Assembly (NCBI GenBank): GCA_913020715.1
Contig: CAJVZH010000008.1
Coordinates: forward strand, 1 to 64,000
Origin: an uncultured Gammaproteobacteria bacterium
GTDB taxonomy: Bacteria > Pseudomonadota > Gammaproteobacteria > PS1 > Pseudothioglobaceae
Reading direction: 5' to 3'
DNA length: 64,000 nt
The position numbers and the translations under genes were made by a program. The notes beneath the pieces are model-generated. The model was not told the DNA's origin and ran no database searches. It worked only from the letters and a program-made list of their open reading frames with translations. This document shows, in pieces, positions 40,706-49,333 of the stretch; within the stretch, counting starts at the first letter, position 1, and each line of letters begins with the position of its first letter.

Positions 40706-41539
40706 ATGACAAAGGTATTAACCAACGAGCAGATTGAGCAATACAATGAAATGGGTTTTATTTCACCGATTCGAGTGATGTCTGAAACCAATGCTCTGGA
40801 AATAAAACACCAGATTGAAGAGGCTGAGAGCAACTTCTCTGACGAAATCCACGCCCAAAGTCGCAATAACCTTCATCTCTGTTTCGTTTTTCTTGACGCA
40901 CTAGCGCATCATGATATAGTAGTCGGCGCCATGGAGGACTTGATGGGCCCGGATCTTGCTTTATGGGCATCGGTGATGTTTATCAAAGAGCCGTCATCTA
41001 ACCACTTTGTGAGTTGGCATCAGGACGGCACGTATATGGGCATGAATAGTAATGATTTTGCCACACCGTGGATTGCGTTGACGCCGAGCACGATTGAAAC
41101 GGGCTGTATGTCGATGATTCCGGGTAGTCACAAACAAAGCATTCAGATCCATGAGGATACTTTTGAGGATAACAACATCCTCACTCGTGGTCAGGAAATT
41201 CAAGACATTAAAGAATCTCAATCCGTTAACTTAATCCTAAATCCGGGTGAGATGTCGATCCACCACGGCGCCATTATTCATGGCTCTAGACCCAATAAAA
41301 GCAATCAAAGACGCATCGGCTTTGCTTTGCAATCCTACATGCCGCCCTCTATCAGTCAGATTGCTGGGCAAAATATGTGGATGCATATTAGTGGCAAGAA
41401 AAGAAAAGATCGTGGTGGTGTTGATCTGGCTAGACCGAAGTTTGATATGGATCCGCAGGGGGTTGAACAGCGCAAGCTTGCAGACGAAAACCTATCCAAT
41501 ATTCTTTACAAAGGCGCGAAAACTAAAAGGAAGTATTAA
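40706..41539 (+). CDS. Phytanoyl-CoA dioxygenase (PhyH)-family 2-oxoglutarate oxygenase
   Basis: The 277 residues carry the Fe(II) facial triad: HxD in SWHQDGTYMG near residues 109-118, and the distal His in HGSRPNKSNQRRIGFAL with the 2-oxoglutarate-binding Arg. GCMSMIPGSHK is a common PhyH motif. PhyH enzymes hydroxylate small molecules, including ectoine (EctD); an HxD rather than HxG/A argues against a halogenase. It lies 29 nt after the racemase gene. Whether it acts before or after the three upstream enzymes is unknown. Confidence 0.87.
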   Translation: MTKVLTNEQIEQYNEMGFISPIRVMSETNALEIKHQIEEAESNFSDEIHAQSRNNLHLCFVFLDALAHHDIVVGAMEDLMGPDLALWASVMFIKEPSSNHFVSWHQDGTYMGMNSNDFATPWIALTPSTIETGCMSMIPGSHKQSIQIHEDTFEDNNILTRGQEIQDIKESQSVNLILNPGEMSIHHGAIIHGSRPNKSNQRRIGFALQSYMPPSISQIAGQNMWMHISGKKRKDRGGVDLARPKFDMDPQGVEQRKLADENLSNILYKGAKTKRKY

Positions 41540-41627
41540 ACAAAAAAACGTTCTATTAATATTGTGTCTTAACATGCTCTGGATGGCTCATAATAACCAA
41601 ATCGATTTAAATAAAGAAATGGTTTAA

Positions 41628-42467
41628 ATGAACAAGAATTACCCTTTGGTCAATGCTGACTGGCTTAATGAAAATATGGGCGATGAAAACCTTATTATTC
41701 TGGATGCAAGCATGGATAAAGTCGCGGGTAAAGAGCCACTGGTTTACGACAACTTCTTCTGTATAAAAGGTGCTCAAAAATGCGATATTGAGCAAGCTTT
41801 TCACGATGCGAGTAGCACCCAACCCCACACCATGCCAACGGCGGAGCAATTCACAGTTGAAGTACAGAAATTAGGCATAGATGCAGAGAGCATTGTTGTT
41901 ATTTACGATAATCAGGGCATTTACTCAGCGCCACGAGCTTGGTGGATGTTTAAGTGCATGGGGCATCAAAAAGTTTATGTGCTTGACGGCGGTTTGCCAG
42001 AATGGCTAGACAGAGGTTTTGATATTGCACAGCAATACAGCCCAATACCTAATGGTAAACTTGTTGGAGCTTGTCAAGTAAACACTGTTTGTGATTCTAG
42101 TTCTGTCTTGAGTGCAATTGCCTCAGGCGATCAAGTCATTGTAGATGCACGAGCAAATGCCCGCTTTATAGGAACAGCACCTGAACCACACGCTGGGTTG
42201 CGTAGTGGCCATATACCCAGTTCTGTTAATATCCCTTTTCTTGATTTATTGCTGGGTTATCGCCTTCAGTCGCCTGAGGTCATTAGAGAGATATTTTCAC
42301 AACGAGGTGCGGTGGGTAAACAACTTATATGTTCGTGTGGATCGGGTATTACAGCTTGTGTGGTTATTTTGGCGGCTAATGTTGTTGGCATAAAAGACCT
42401 CTGTCTTTATGATGGCTCTTGGAGTGAGTGGGGTGGTAACTCTGCACTCCCAATTGAAAAACTATAA
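41628..42467 (+). CDS. 3-mercaptopyruvate/thiosulfate sulfurtransferase (two rhodanese domains)
   Basis: The 279 residues form two rhodanese domains. The C-terminal one has the active-site loop CGSGITA with catalytic Cys237, the form seen in mercaptopyruvate sulfurtransferases (SseA), and ends with LYDGSWSEWG. The N-terminal domain has VVIYDNQGIYSAPRAWWMF. The enzyme moves sulfane sulfur to thiols or cyanide. It starts 88 nt after the dioxygenase, and its stop overlaps the next start as TAATG. It could recycle sulfur from a sulfur-containing substrate of the operon or be unrelated to it. Confidence 0.9.
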   Translation: MNKNYPLVNADWLNENMGDENLIILDASMDKVAGKEPLVYDNFFCIKGAQKCDIEQAFHDASSTQPHTMPTAEQFTVEVQKLGIDAESIVVIYDNQGIYSAPRAWWMFKCMGHQKVYVLDGGLPEWLDRGFDIAQQYSPIPNGKLVGACQVNTVCDSSSVLSAIASGDQVIVDARANARFIGTAPEPHAGLRSGHIPSSVNIPFLDLLLGYRLQSPEVIREIFSQRGAVGKQLICSCGSGITACVVILAANVVGIKDLCLYDGSWSEWGGNSALPIEKL

Positions 42468-43189
42468 TGAAAAAGAAAATCCTTGTGTTCAAACATATGC
42501 CATCGCAAAACCCTGGCATATTTCGTGATTTTGCAGAAGCGCAGGGCGTTAAGTTTATCGAAATTGATTTGCACGCTGGAGATCGAATTCCAGATTTGAA
42601 GGACTTTGATGGGCTTTGGGTGATGGGTGGCTCAATGAATGTTTGGGAAGAAGAAAAATACCCTTGGTTGATTGCCGAAAAACAGGCTATTAGGCATGCA
42701 GTAAATGAACTCAACATGCCTTTTCTGGGTATTTGTCTAGGGCACCAATTACTTGCTGAAGCTATGGGCGGAAAGGTTGATAAGGCCAAGAATTATGAGG
42801 TCGGTTTGTTTAAAGTGAGCCCAACTATTCAAGGTTTGGATCATCAACTGTTGCACAGCATACCAACCCCATCAAACTGGGTAAATGTGCATTTGGCAGA
42901 AGTGGTCCAACCGCCTCAAAATGCTGTGATTTTAGCGACATCCAAACATTGTGATAATCATATAATGCAAATGGGAAAAAACGCCTATTCATGTCAGTTC
43001 CACCCAGAAGTTTGTGAGCATACGGTAGAGGAGTGGATGAAAATTCCTGGCATACCAAAGGCATTGAATGAGTTGCTTGGGGTAGAAGGTTTGGCTTATT
43101 TTAAATCCAGTATTAATGAAAATTTACCTGTTAACAACGCTAATTCGTTAGAGCTGTTTGAAAATTGGTGTAGATTGGTTTTTGATTAA
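42467..43189 (+). CDS. Class I glutamine amidotransferase-like protein
   Basis: This 240-residue stand-alone protein shows the GATase1 nucleophile elbow GICLGHQ (Cys90) and the His in SCQFHPEVCEH. LWVMGGSMNVWEEEKYPWL is typical of GuaA-like GATase domains not attached to a synthetase. Family members hydrolyse glutamine or gamma-glutamyl compounds. No synthetase partner is adjacent, so gamma-glutamyl hydrolase or a partner-dependent amidotransferase is possible. Coupled translation with the sulfurtransferase is implied by a one-base overlap. A second, only distantly similar copy lies at 61.2 kb. Confidence 0.8.
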   Translation: MKKKILVFKHMPSQNPGIFRDFAEAQGVKFIEIDLHAGDRIPDLKDFDGLWVMGGSMNVWEEEKYPWLIAEKQAIRHAVNELNMPFLGICLGHQLLAEAMGGKVDKAKNYEVGLFKVSPTIQGLDHQLLHSIPTPSNWVNVHLAEVVQPPQNAVILATSKHCDNHIMQMGKNAYSCQFHPEVCEHTVEEWMKIPGIPKALNELLGVEGLAYFKSSINENLPVNNANSLELFENWCRLVFD

Positions 43190-43191
43190 TT

Positions 43192-43737
43192 ATGATGACC
43201 TATTCAAATATTCTTAATTATTGGTTTTCAGAAAAAAGCCAACAACATTGGTTTGCTTCGACTCCTGAAGTTGATGCTGAGATTCGAGAAAAGTTTGAGA
43301 GCTTTTGGGAAAGAGCGGCTTCTGGTGAGCTTGATTCTTGGAGTGAAACCCCTGAAGGCAGTTTGGCGCTTATTATTGTATTGGACCAATTTCCGCTTAA
43401 CATGTTTCGTGGCGAAGCCAAGGGTTTTCAAACTGAACAGAAGGCAATTGAAACGACTTTAAAGGCTATAAAAAACGGTTTTTATAAAGATTTAAACCAA
43501 GAGCAGCTTGTATTTTTGTTGATGCCTTTGGTCCACAGTGAAAAACTTGAAGAGCAAGAATTATCAGTCAAGCTTTTTAAATCGCACAACTTAACCGACG
43601 GACTGAGCTTCGCTGAGCACCATAGAGATTTAATTATAGAATTTGGCCGTTTCCCTCATCGTAACGCCATCTTGGGACGTGAAAGCACTCCATTAGAGCT
43701 CGATTATTTGGCTTCGAAGCGTGCGTTTATGGGATGA
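43192..43737 (+). CDS. DUF924-family protein
   Basis: The 181 residues match DUF924: ILNYWFSEKSQQHWF at the start, LALIIVLDQFPLNMFRGE in the middle, and IEFGRFPHRNAILGRESTPLE near the end. The fold is helical and TPR-like; the biochemical role is unknown. It starts two bases after the amidotransferase and is the last gene of the 37.6 kb operon before trmL, which begins 36 nt later on the same strand. Confidence 0.88.
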   Translation: MMTYSNILNYWFSEKSQQHWFASTPEVDAEIREKFESFWERAASGELDSWSETPEGSLALIIVLDQFPLNMFRGEAKGFQTEQKAIETTLKAIKNGFYKDLNQEQLVFLLMPLVHSEKLEEQELSVKLFKSHNLTDGLSFAEHHRDLIIEFGRFPHRNAILGRESTPLELDYLASKRAFMG

Positions 43738-43773
43738 TTGGCGCTTTCAAATGACAAAACATACAAGCCACCC

Positions 43774-44235
43774 ATGAGTAGCACACTGAATATCGTATTA
43801 TTTGAACCGGAAATTCCTAACAATACTGGCAGTATTATTCGCCTGTGCGCCAATATGGGGGCAACGCTGCATTTGATCAAACCCTACGGTTTTGAGATTA
43901 CCGATAAGCGTCTTAGAAGGGCTGGGTTAGATTATAAAGAACTGATGTGCATGGCGGAGTACGATGACTTTGATGATTATCTTGATAAAGCTAACCCGAG
44001 TCGAATTTTTGTTGTTAGTTCAAAAGTACAAACCAATTACACAGATGTCAGTTATCAAAAGGGCGACTCTTTTTTATTTGGCAGAGAGACCAGTGGTTTA
44101 CCGGACACTATTCGCAATCAATTTGAGGGCATTACTTTGCCAATGCAGGAAAACTCTCGCAGCCTAAATCTTGCAAACTGTGCCTCGATTGTTGCTTATG
44201 AAGCTTGGCGACAGCTTGGTTTTTGCAAATTATAG
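43774..44235 (+). CDS. trmL: tRNA (cytidine/uridine-34-2'-O)-methyltransferase
   Basis: TrmL 2'-O-methylates the wobble base of tRNA-Leu isoacceptors. The 153 residues follow E. coli TrmL throughout: LNIVLFEPEIPNNTGSIIRL, DKRLRRAGLDYKE, LFGRETSGLP and the C-terminal SRSLNLANCASIVAYEAWRQL that forms the SPOUT knot. The start chosen is ATG 43774, three residues before LNIV; a TTG 12 codons upstream is in frame but lacks homology. It may be transcribed from the preceding operon. Confidence 0.96.
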   Translation: MSSTLNIVLFEPEIPNNTGSIIRLCANMGATLHLIKPYGFEITDKRLRRAGLDYKELMCMAEYDDFDDYLDKANPSRIFVVSSKVQTNYTDVSYQKGDSFLFGRETSGLPDTIRNQFEGITLPMQENSRSLNLANCASIVAYEAWRQLGFCKL

Positions 44236-44480
44236 CTCCAGGAAGGCTTTGCAATAATATTGTATTGAACTAGCATTGTTTTTGAACTGCTTAATAGTTT
44301 GTACTAGCCCAAGTGTCTTTACCGCTAGTTTGCGCATTTATCAAAACGTAAGGGGCATCTTTGTGCCTAAGCAAGCCTTGAGTGGGCGGGGTATTGGTAT
44401 ACAATTACACCAATTGATCTAACATTTAGAAATACTATAAATTTGATTGAGATTTTTGAATTGTATACTCTCTTGCCAAT
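44236..44480. other. Intergenic region with spaced inverted repeats before the CNNM gene
   Basis: The 245 nt hold no gene. GTATACAATT (44397-44406) and AATTGTATAC (44459-44468) are perfect inverted ten-mers 52 nt apart, the second ending 12 nt before the ATG of the transporter. No clear Shine-Dalgarno lies before that ATG. They may form operator half-sites; chance in AT-rich DNA cannot be excluded. Confidence 0.4.
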
Positions 44481-45539
44481 ATGACTATTCTTATTCTTTA
44501 TGTAGCGATTGCTTTGCTTGTATCGTTTTTGTGCTCCATTTCAGAGTCGGTATTACTCAGTGTCACTACCGCTCATATTAATGTGGTTGAGAAGGAGGGT
44601 AAGGCTTCTGGGCCACTATTGCGCGAATTAAAGAGAGATATTAACAGGCCATTAGCCGCGATCCTTACACTAAACACCATCGCCCATACTGTTGGCGCTG
44701 TGGGTGCTGGTGCCCAGGCGCTTCTGGTATTTGGCAATGCATGGGTAGGGTTGGTCTCTGCAATCCTAACACTTATGATTCTGGTATTTTCGGAGATTAT
44801 CCCGAAAACACTTGGCGCCACCTACTGGCGCGGGATGGCCGGTGTTACAGCACACGGACTAAAGTTCTTGATAAAGATACTGTACCCATTTGTGGTTATG
44901 TCTGAGTTCTTGACACGTGGCATATCAAAACATAAGAAAATTGAAGGCTTCAACCGTGAAGAGTTTGCTGCTATGGCAGATCTTGGCGAGCAAGAAGGGC
45001 AGCTCGAAGAGCGAGAGTCGCGTATCCTGAAAAACATGTTTCGACTCCACGAGACCAGCGTAACTGACGTGATGACGCCGCGTCCTGTAGTGTTTTCATT
45101 GCCCGAATCGGTAACAGTTGAGGAGTATTTCGATAAACATTTCGACTCCAGTTTCTCACGCATTCCAGTTTTTGCAGAAAACGACGAAATACTCACTGGT
45201 TTTGTGCTCAAGGATGATTTATTGCTGGCGCAGGCGCGCAACAATACAAATAAAGCTTTAGAAGCATATCGCCGCAATCTGATCGCATTGTCGGATAACA
45301 CCTCACTGTCTGATGCATTTGATGAAGTGCTACACCAGCGTGCACACATCATGGTGATCATCGATGAGTACGGCGGCATGGAGGGTATTATTACAATGGA
45401 GGATATCCTGGAAACGCTGCTTGGCCTAGAGATAATGGATGAAAGTGACAAAACAGCCGATATGCAGCAATATGCTCGGAGCATGTGGAAAAAACGGGCA
45501 CAGGAAATGGGCATTACCTTGCCTAAAGATGAGGAATAG
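44481..45539 (+). CDS. CNNM/HlyC-CorC family transporter (DUF21 plus CBS pair)
   Basis: The 352 residues have an N-terminal DUF21 membrane domain (four hydrophobic segments up to about 150, with LTLNTIAHTVGAVGAGA and SEIIPKTLGATYWR), then two CBS domains beginning VTDVMTPRPVVFSLP and ending MVIIDEYGGMEGIITMEDILE. The C-terminal CorC_HlyC domain found in many relatives is missing. Members move Mg2+ or other divalent cations or Na+. Base composition looks more GC-rich, with more CTG and ATC codons than the flanks, hinting at acquisition by transfer. Confidence 0.88.
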   Translation: MTILILYVAIALLVSFLCSISESVLLSVTTAHINVVEKEGKASGPLLRELKRDINRPLAAILTLNTIAHTVGAVGAGAQALLVFGNAWVGLVSAILTLMILVFSEIIPKTLGATYWRGMAGVTAHGLKFLIKILYPFVVMSEFLTRGISKHKKIEGFNREEFAAMADLGEQEGQLEERESRILKNMFRLHETSVTDVMTPRPVVFSLPESVTVEEYFDKHFDSSFSRIPVFAENDEILTGFVLKDDLLLAQARNNTNKALEAYRRNLIALSDNTSLSDAFDEVLHQRAHIMVIIDEYGGMEGIITMEDILETLLGLEIMDESDKTADMQQYARSMWKKRAQEMGITLPKDEE

Positions 45540-45630
45540 ATTGGATTGCTTGTTTGCCTGCCTGCCGTTTTCTTGAGTGCCTAGTTTTGATTGGGCTATT
45601 GTGTTTTGATAGTGACTTATGAGGCCTGTA

Positions 45631-46560
45631 TCAGCTGAGTTTTTGTAAATTATAGGCGTTAGTAAAATCTTTGATATCCAGTGCTTTTTTTCCAGCCAAC
45701 TGAACGGTTGTTAAGCTTAGCGCGCCATTTCCAGTGGCCACTAAACATCCCTCTTTATCGCAACTAATTATCTCGCCAGGGAGCTTGTTGGTTGTCTCAT
45801 TTGTAACGGTTACTGAGAGAATTCTTAAAACTTTATTTTCAAATTTATCGCTAGAAGCATTAGTTTGTGCAATAGGGTAGGGGTTAAAGGCGCGAATTTG
45901 TCGATCGATCTCTACAGCGCTTTGATCCCAGTCTATCCAAGCTTCGTTTTTAGATAGTTTTTTGGCGTAGGTTGCGCCATCTTCAGATTGCTTAACAGGC
46001 TCTATACTATCAATATTATCAAGCACTTCAAGAATGCTTTCAGCGCCCATTGTTGCCAGTTTGTCGTGCAAAGATTTTGCACTATCGTGATCGGTAATAG
46101 CGCATTTGTTTTCAAGCAACACATCACCCGTATCAAGCCCTTCATTCATCTGCATAATGCCTACGCCAGTTTCGTCATCACCCGCAAGAATGGCTCGTTG
46201 AATAGGAGCTGCACCGCGCCAGCGAGGCAGTAATGAGGCGTGAATATTAAGGCAGCCGAGTTTAGGGGTTTCAAGTGCAAGCTTTGGTAGTATTTGCCCA
46301 TAGGCCACTACCACCATCACGTCTGCATCGAAACTAGCTAACTCGGCCTGTACATTTTCGTCTTGAAAGTTTGTCGGCTGAAGTATTGGTAAATTATGGC
46401 CTTCTGCATAATCTTTAACAGGGCAGGCGCTCAATATTTTTCCACGGCCTTTGGGGCGATCTGGCTGACAATATACCGCAACAACCTCATGCGTGGATTG
46501 ATTGAGTGCGTCAAGCGCCTCAACAGAGAAATCGGGCGTACCGGCAAAAATAATTCGCAT
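45631..46560 (-). CDS. fmt: Methionyl-tRNA formyltransferase
   Basis: Fmt formylates initiator Met-tRNA. The 309 residues contain [16 protein letters not shown] at the start, the folate/catalytic segment NIHASLLPRWRGAAPIQRAI with Asn and His, and the C-terminal tRNA-binding domain. Its ATG overlaps the argH stop (TAATG on the minus strand). The usual partner def is not here, and coupling to argH is unusual. Confidence 0.97.
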   Translation of the reverse strand: MRIIFAGTPDFSVEALDALNQSTHEVVAVYCQPDRPKGRGKILSACPVKDYAEGHNLPILQPTNFQDENVQAELASFDADVMVVVAYGQILPKLALETPKLGCLNIHASLLPRWRGAAPIQRAILAGDDETGVGIMQMNEGLDTGDVLLENKCAITDHDSAKSLHDKLATMGAESILEVLDNIDSIEPVKQSEDGATYAKKLSKNEAWIDWDQSAVEIDRQIRAFNPYPIAQTNASSDKFENKVLRILSVTVTNETTNKLPGEIISCDKEGCLVATGNGALSLTTVQLAGKKALDIKDFTNAYNLQKLS

Positions 46561-47945
46561 TACTTTAATGAATGTCGTGCCACCTTAATTGCTTCAAGCA
46601 CTTGGACTGGCGCTGTGCCACCAAGGTGGTTGCGTGCATTTAGCGAGCCCTCTAAAGAGATAAAGTCAAAGATATCGGCCTCAATCGTACTGTCGAATGA
46701 TTGTAATTCTTCGAGACTGAGTTCGCTTAAATCTTTATTTTGAGTAATTGCATAAGCCACGGCATTGCCCACAGCATCATGGGCGTCTCGAAATGGCATG
46801 CCTTTTTTCACAAGGTAATCTGCCAAATCTGTTGCTGTTGTATAGCCTTTTAAGGTGGAATTGCGCATCGTCTCGGTATTAGCCTTAATTGTTGGCACCA
46901 TGTCGGCAAAAACACGCAAACAAGCTTGCAGTGTTTCCACGGTGTCAAATAGTGGCTCTTTGTCTTCTTGGTTGTCTTTGTTGTAGGCTAAAGGCTGACC
47001 TTTCATCAAGGTTAGCAACGCAATTAAATTGCCATTGACGCGACCCGTTTTGCCACGAACTAGCTCGGGTACATCAGGATTTTTCTTTTGTGGCATGATT
47101 GATGAACCAGTACAGAAGCTGTCTGGCAAGGTGACGAAGTTAAACTGTGCACTTGACCAAAGTATTAACTCTTCTGAAAAGCGCGATAAATGCATCATAA
47201 CCAAGCTGGCATTTGAGCAGAATTCAATAGCAAAATCACGATCACTGACAGCATCAATCGAATTGGCGCAAATTCGCTCAAAGCCTAACAGTTCGGCTGT
47301 GCGTGAGCGATTGATTGGATAGCTGGTACCAGCAAGGGCAGCCGCACCAAGAGGCATTGTGTTAATGCGTTTATAACTGTCTTCTAAGCGCTCATGGTCA
47401 CGCTTGAGCATTTCAAAATATGCTAACAAGTGATGACCGAAACTAACTGGTTGGGCTGCTTGAAGATGGGTAAAGCCAGGCATAATTGTTGATTTTTCTT
47501 GCTCAGCAAGGTCAAGTAATGCATTCAACAGGCGCAGTATCTCCGTGTTAATCATCTTCACTTGATCACGAAGGTAGAGGCGAATATCGGTTGCTACCTG
47601 ATCATTTCGTGAGCGACCTGTGTGTAGTTTTTTACCGGGGAGGCCACAAATTTCTGTAAGCCGTGCTTCGATATTCATATGAACATCTTCTAAGTCTATT
47701 GACCATTCGAATTGACCATTTGAGATTTCGTCTTTAATGATTGTTAGGCCATCCAAGATTTGCTTGAGCTCGTCTTTGGTTAATACACCAACTTCGCTAA
47801 GCATTGTTGCGTGAGCTTCAGAGCCCTGAATGTCATAGAAGGCAAGTACTTTGTCAAAAGTGATGGAGGCGCCAAAAATTTTGACAAATTCGTCAGTCGG
47901 CTCGTTAAAGCGGCCACCCCAAAGATGGTTTGTTTTAGAAGTCAT
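46560..47945 (-). CDS. argH: Argininosuccinate lyase
   Basis: ArgH splits argininosuccinate into arginine and fumarate, the last step of arginine synthesis. The 461 residues show [13 protein letters not shown] at the N-terminus, [29 protein letters not shown] with the catalytic His, and the flexible signature [12 protein letters not shown]. It is divergent from hemC and is the first gene of an argH-fmt pair. Confidence 0.98.
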   Translation of the reverse strand: MTSKTNHLWGGRFNEPTDEFVKIFGASITFDKVLAFYDIQGSEAHATMLSEVGVLTKDELKQILDGLTIIKDEISNGQFEWSIDLEDVHMNIEARLTEICGLPGKKLHTGRSRNDQVATDIRLYLRDQVKMINTEILRLLNALLDLAEQEKSTIMPGFTHLQAAQPVSFGHHLLAYFEMLKRDHERLEDSYKRINTMPLGAAALAGTSYPINRSRTAELLGFERICANSIDAVSDRDFAIEFCSNASLVMMHLSRFSEELILWSSAQFNFVTLPDSFCTGSSIMPQKKNPDVPELVRGKTGRVNGNLIALLTLMKGQPLAYNKDNQEDKEPLFDTVETLQACLRVFADMVPTIKANTETMRNSTLKGYTTATDLADYLVKKGMPFRDAHDAVGNAVAYAITQNKDLSELSLEELQSFDSTIEADIFDFISLEGSLNARNHLGGTAPVQVLEAIKVARHSLK

Positions 47946-48085
47946 TTATTTGTTAATGTTTGCTATTGTTTGTGCGCTAATTATCCCTTTTATCAGCTTA
48001 AAAATGCTTAATATTTACAATTGCTTCTGTAAAGCGTCGGAATTGTTCATGCTTGGCAACTATTCTTTATTATCATTATCAATGA

Positions 48086-48115
48086 GTGACATTCGAACCT
48101 AGTAACCGATAAAAT
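48086..48115 (+). promoter_or_regulatory. hemC promoter giving a probable leaderless mRNA
   Basis: GTGACA (48086-48091) and TAAAAT (48110-48115) are 18 nt apart. The -10 box ends seven bases before the hemC ATG at 48123, so the predicted start site falls at 48122-48123. There is no Shine-Dalgarno in this stretch. The rest of the 177-nt argH-hemC gap shows nothing else clear. Confidence 0.55.
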
Positions 48116-48122
48116 AAATACC

Positions 48123-49040
48123 ATGAAAAATACACTGAAAATTGCCACTCGAAAAAGCCCTCTCGCTCTTTGGCAGGCGGAATATGTGAAGTCACAATTG
48201 CAAGACCTACATCCTAATCTTGAAATTGAATTAGTCAAGATGACCACAAAAGGTGATCAAATACTTAATTCGCCATTATCAAAAATTGGTGGCAAGGGGT
48301 TGTTTATTAAAGAACTCGAGATAGGCATGCTAGAAGGGCGTGCTGACATTGCCGTGCACTCTATGAAAGATGTGCCGTATGCCTTGCCTGAGGAATTCGA
48401 ACTTGGCGCTATTATGGCCCGGGAAAATCCTTTTGACGCCTTTGTTTCAAATAATTACAGTCATTTAACTGACCTACCTATTGGCGCGCGCGTTGGCTCT
48501 TGCAGTATGAGAAGAGTTGTGCAACTCAAAGCCATTAGGCCCGACCTAGAAATCCTAGACCTTAGAGGGAATGTCAATACACGCTTAAGAAAACTTGACG
48601 ATGGTGAATATGATGCGATTATTTTGGCTTGTGCGGGCCTCATAAGACTTGGTTTTGAAGGTAGAATTAAACACCCTTTGGACGCGGACACTTCTTTGCC
48701 AGCTGTTGGTCAGGGCGCGCTGGGGATCGAGATTAGAAAGGGTGACAGTGAAGTTACTGCACTTATTAATGGCTTGATTGATAAAAATACAATGACAGCG
48801 GTTTTGGCTGAAAGAGCGATGAACGAAACTTTGGAGGGCGGCTGCTCGGTGCCGATTGCAGGCTATGCGACGATTGATGGAGAGGTGTTGACTCTTAAAG
48901 GTTTGGTTGGTAATGTCAGCTCGGGAAAAATACTAACAGAGAAATGTGTTGGCACTGTTTTTGGGCCTGAAACTTTGGGGCAGTTGGTGGCCAACAATCT
49001 GATTGCCAGGGGTGCTAAAAAATTACTACACGAGGATTAA
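48123..49040 (+). CDS. hemC: Hydroxymethylbilane synthase (porphobilinogen deaminase)
   Basis: HemC condenses four porphobilinogens into the linear tetrapyrrole. The 305 residues show IATRKSPLALWQAEYVK, KGDQILNSPLSKIGGKGLF, the active-site region SMKDVP, RRVVQLKAIRPDLEI for substrate carboxylates, and the dipyrromethane-binding Cys241 in LEGGCSVPIAG. It heads a short plus-strand operon with a pterin dehydratase and an oxidoreductase. hemJ, another haem gene, lies 3 kb downstream; hemD does not follow as it often does. Confidence 0.98.
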   Translation: MKNTLKIATRKSPLALWQAEYVKSQLQDLHPNLEIELVKMTTKGDQILNSPLSKIGGKGLFIKELEIGMLEGRADIAVHSMKDVPYALPEEFELGAIMARENPFDAFVSNNYSHLTDLPIGARVGSCSMRRVVQLKAIRPDLEILDLRGNVNTRLRKLDDGEYDAIILACAGLIRLGFEGRIKHPLDADTSLPAVGQGALGIEIRKGDSEVTALINGLIDKNTMTAVLAERAMNETLEGGCSVPIAGYATIDGEVLTLKGLVGNVSSGKILTEKCVGTVFGPETLGQLVANNLIARGAKKLLHED

Positions 49041-49041
49041 C

Positions 49042-49332
49042 ATGGTTTTAACAAGCGACGATATTAATAACGCCTTAGAGGGCTTGAATGGATGGCAAAT
49101 TGTTGACAGCTACCTTTCAAAAGAATTTACATTTAAGGGTTTTATACAGGCCATGGGTTTCATGTCTCAAGTGGCTATTCACGCACAGGTTATGCAACAT
49201 CACCCTGAATGGTCTAATGTCTATAACAAAGTTAAGATCAATCTAACTACGCACGATGAGGGAGGTATTACCGAGTTAGATACTCGTTTTGCTGAAAAAG
49301 CAGAGCATGTTTATAAAGCTATGATCACTTAA
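49042..49332 (+). CDS. phhB: 4a-hydroxytetrahydrobiopterin dehydratase (PCD/DCoH)
   Basis: The enzyme recycles the pterin cofactor of aromatic amino-acid hydroxylases, and in bacteria without them may serve other pterin or molybdopterin roles. The 96 residues include GWQIVDSYLSKEFTFKGF, the active-site QHHPEW, and VKINLTTHDEGGITELD. The start is ATG 49042, one base after the hemC stop, with AGGA upstream; a longer frame inside hemC is rejected. phhA is not in the window. Confidence 0.93.
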   Translation: MVLTSDDINNALEGLNGWQIVDSYLSKEFTFKGFIQAMGFMSQVAIHAQVMQHHPEWSNVYNKVKINLTTHDEGGITELDTRFAEKAEHVYKAMIT

Positions 49333-49333
49333 T

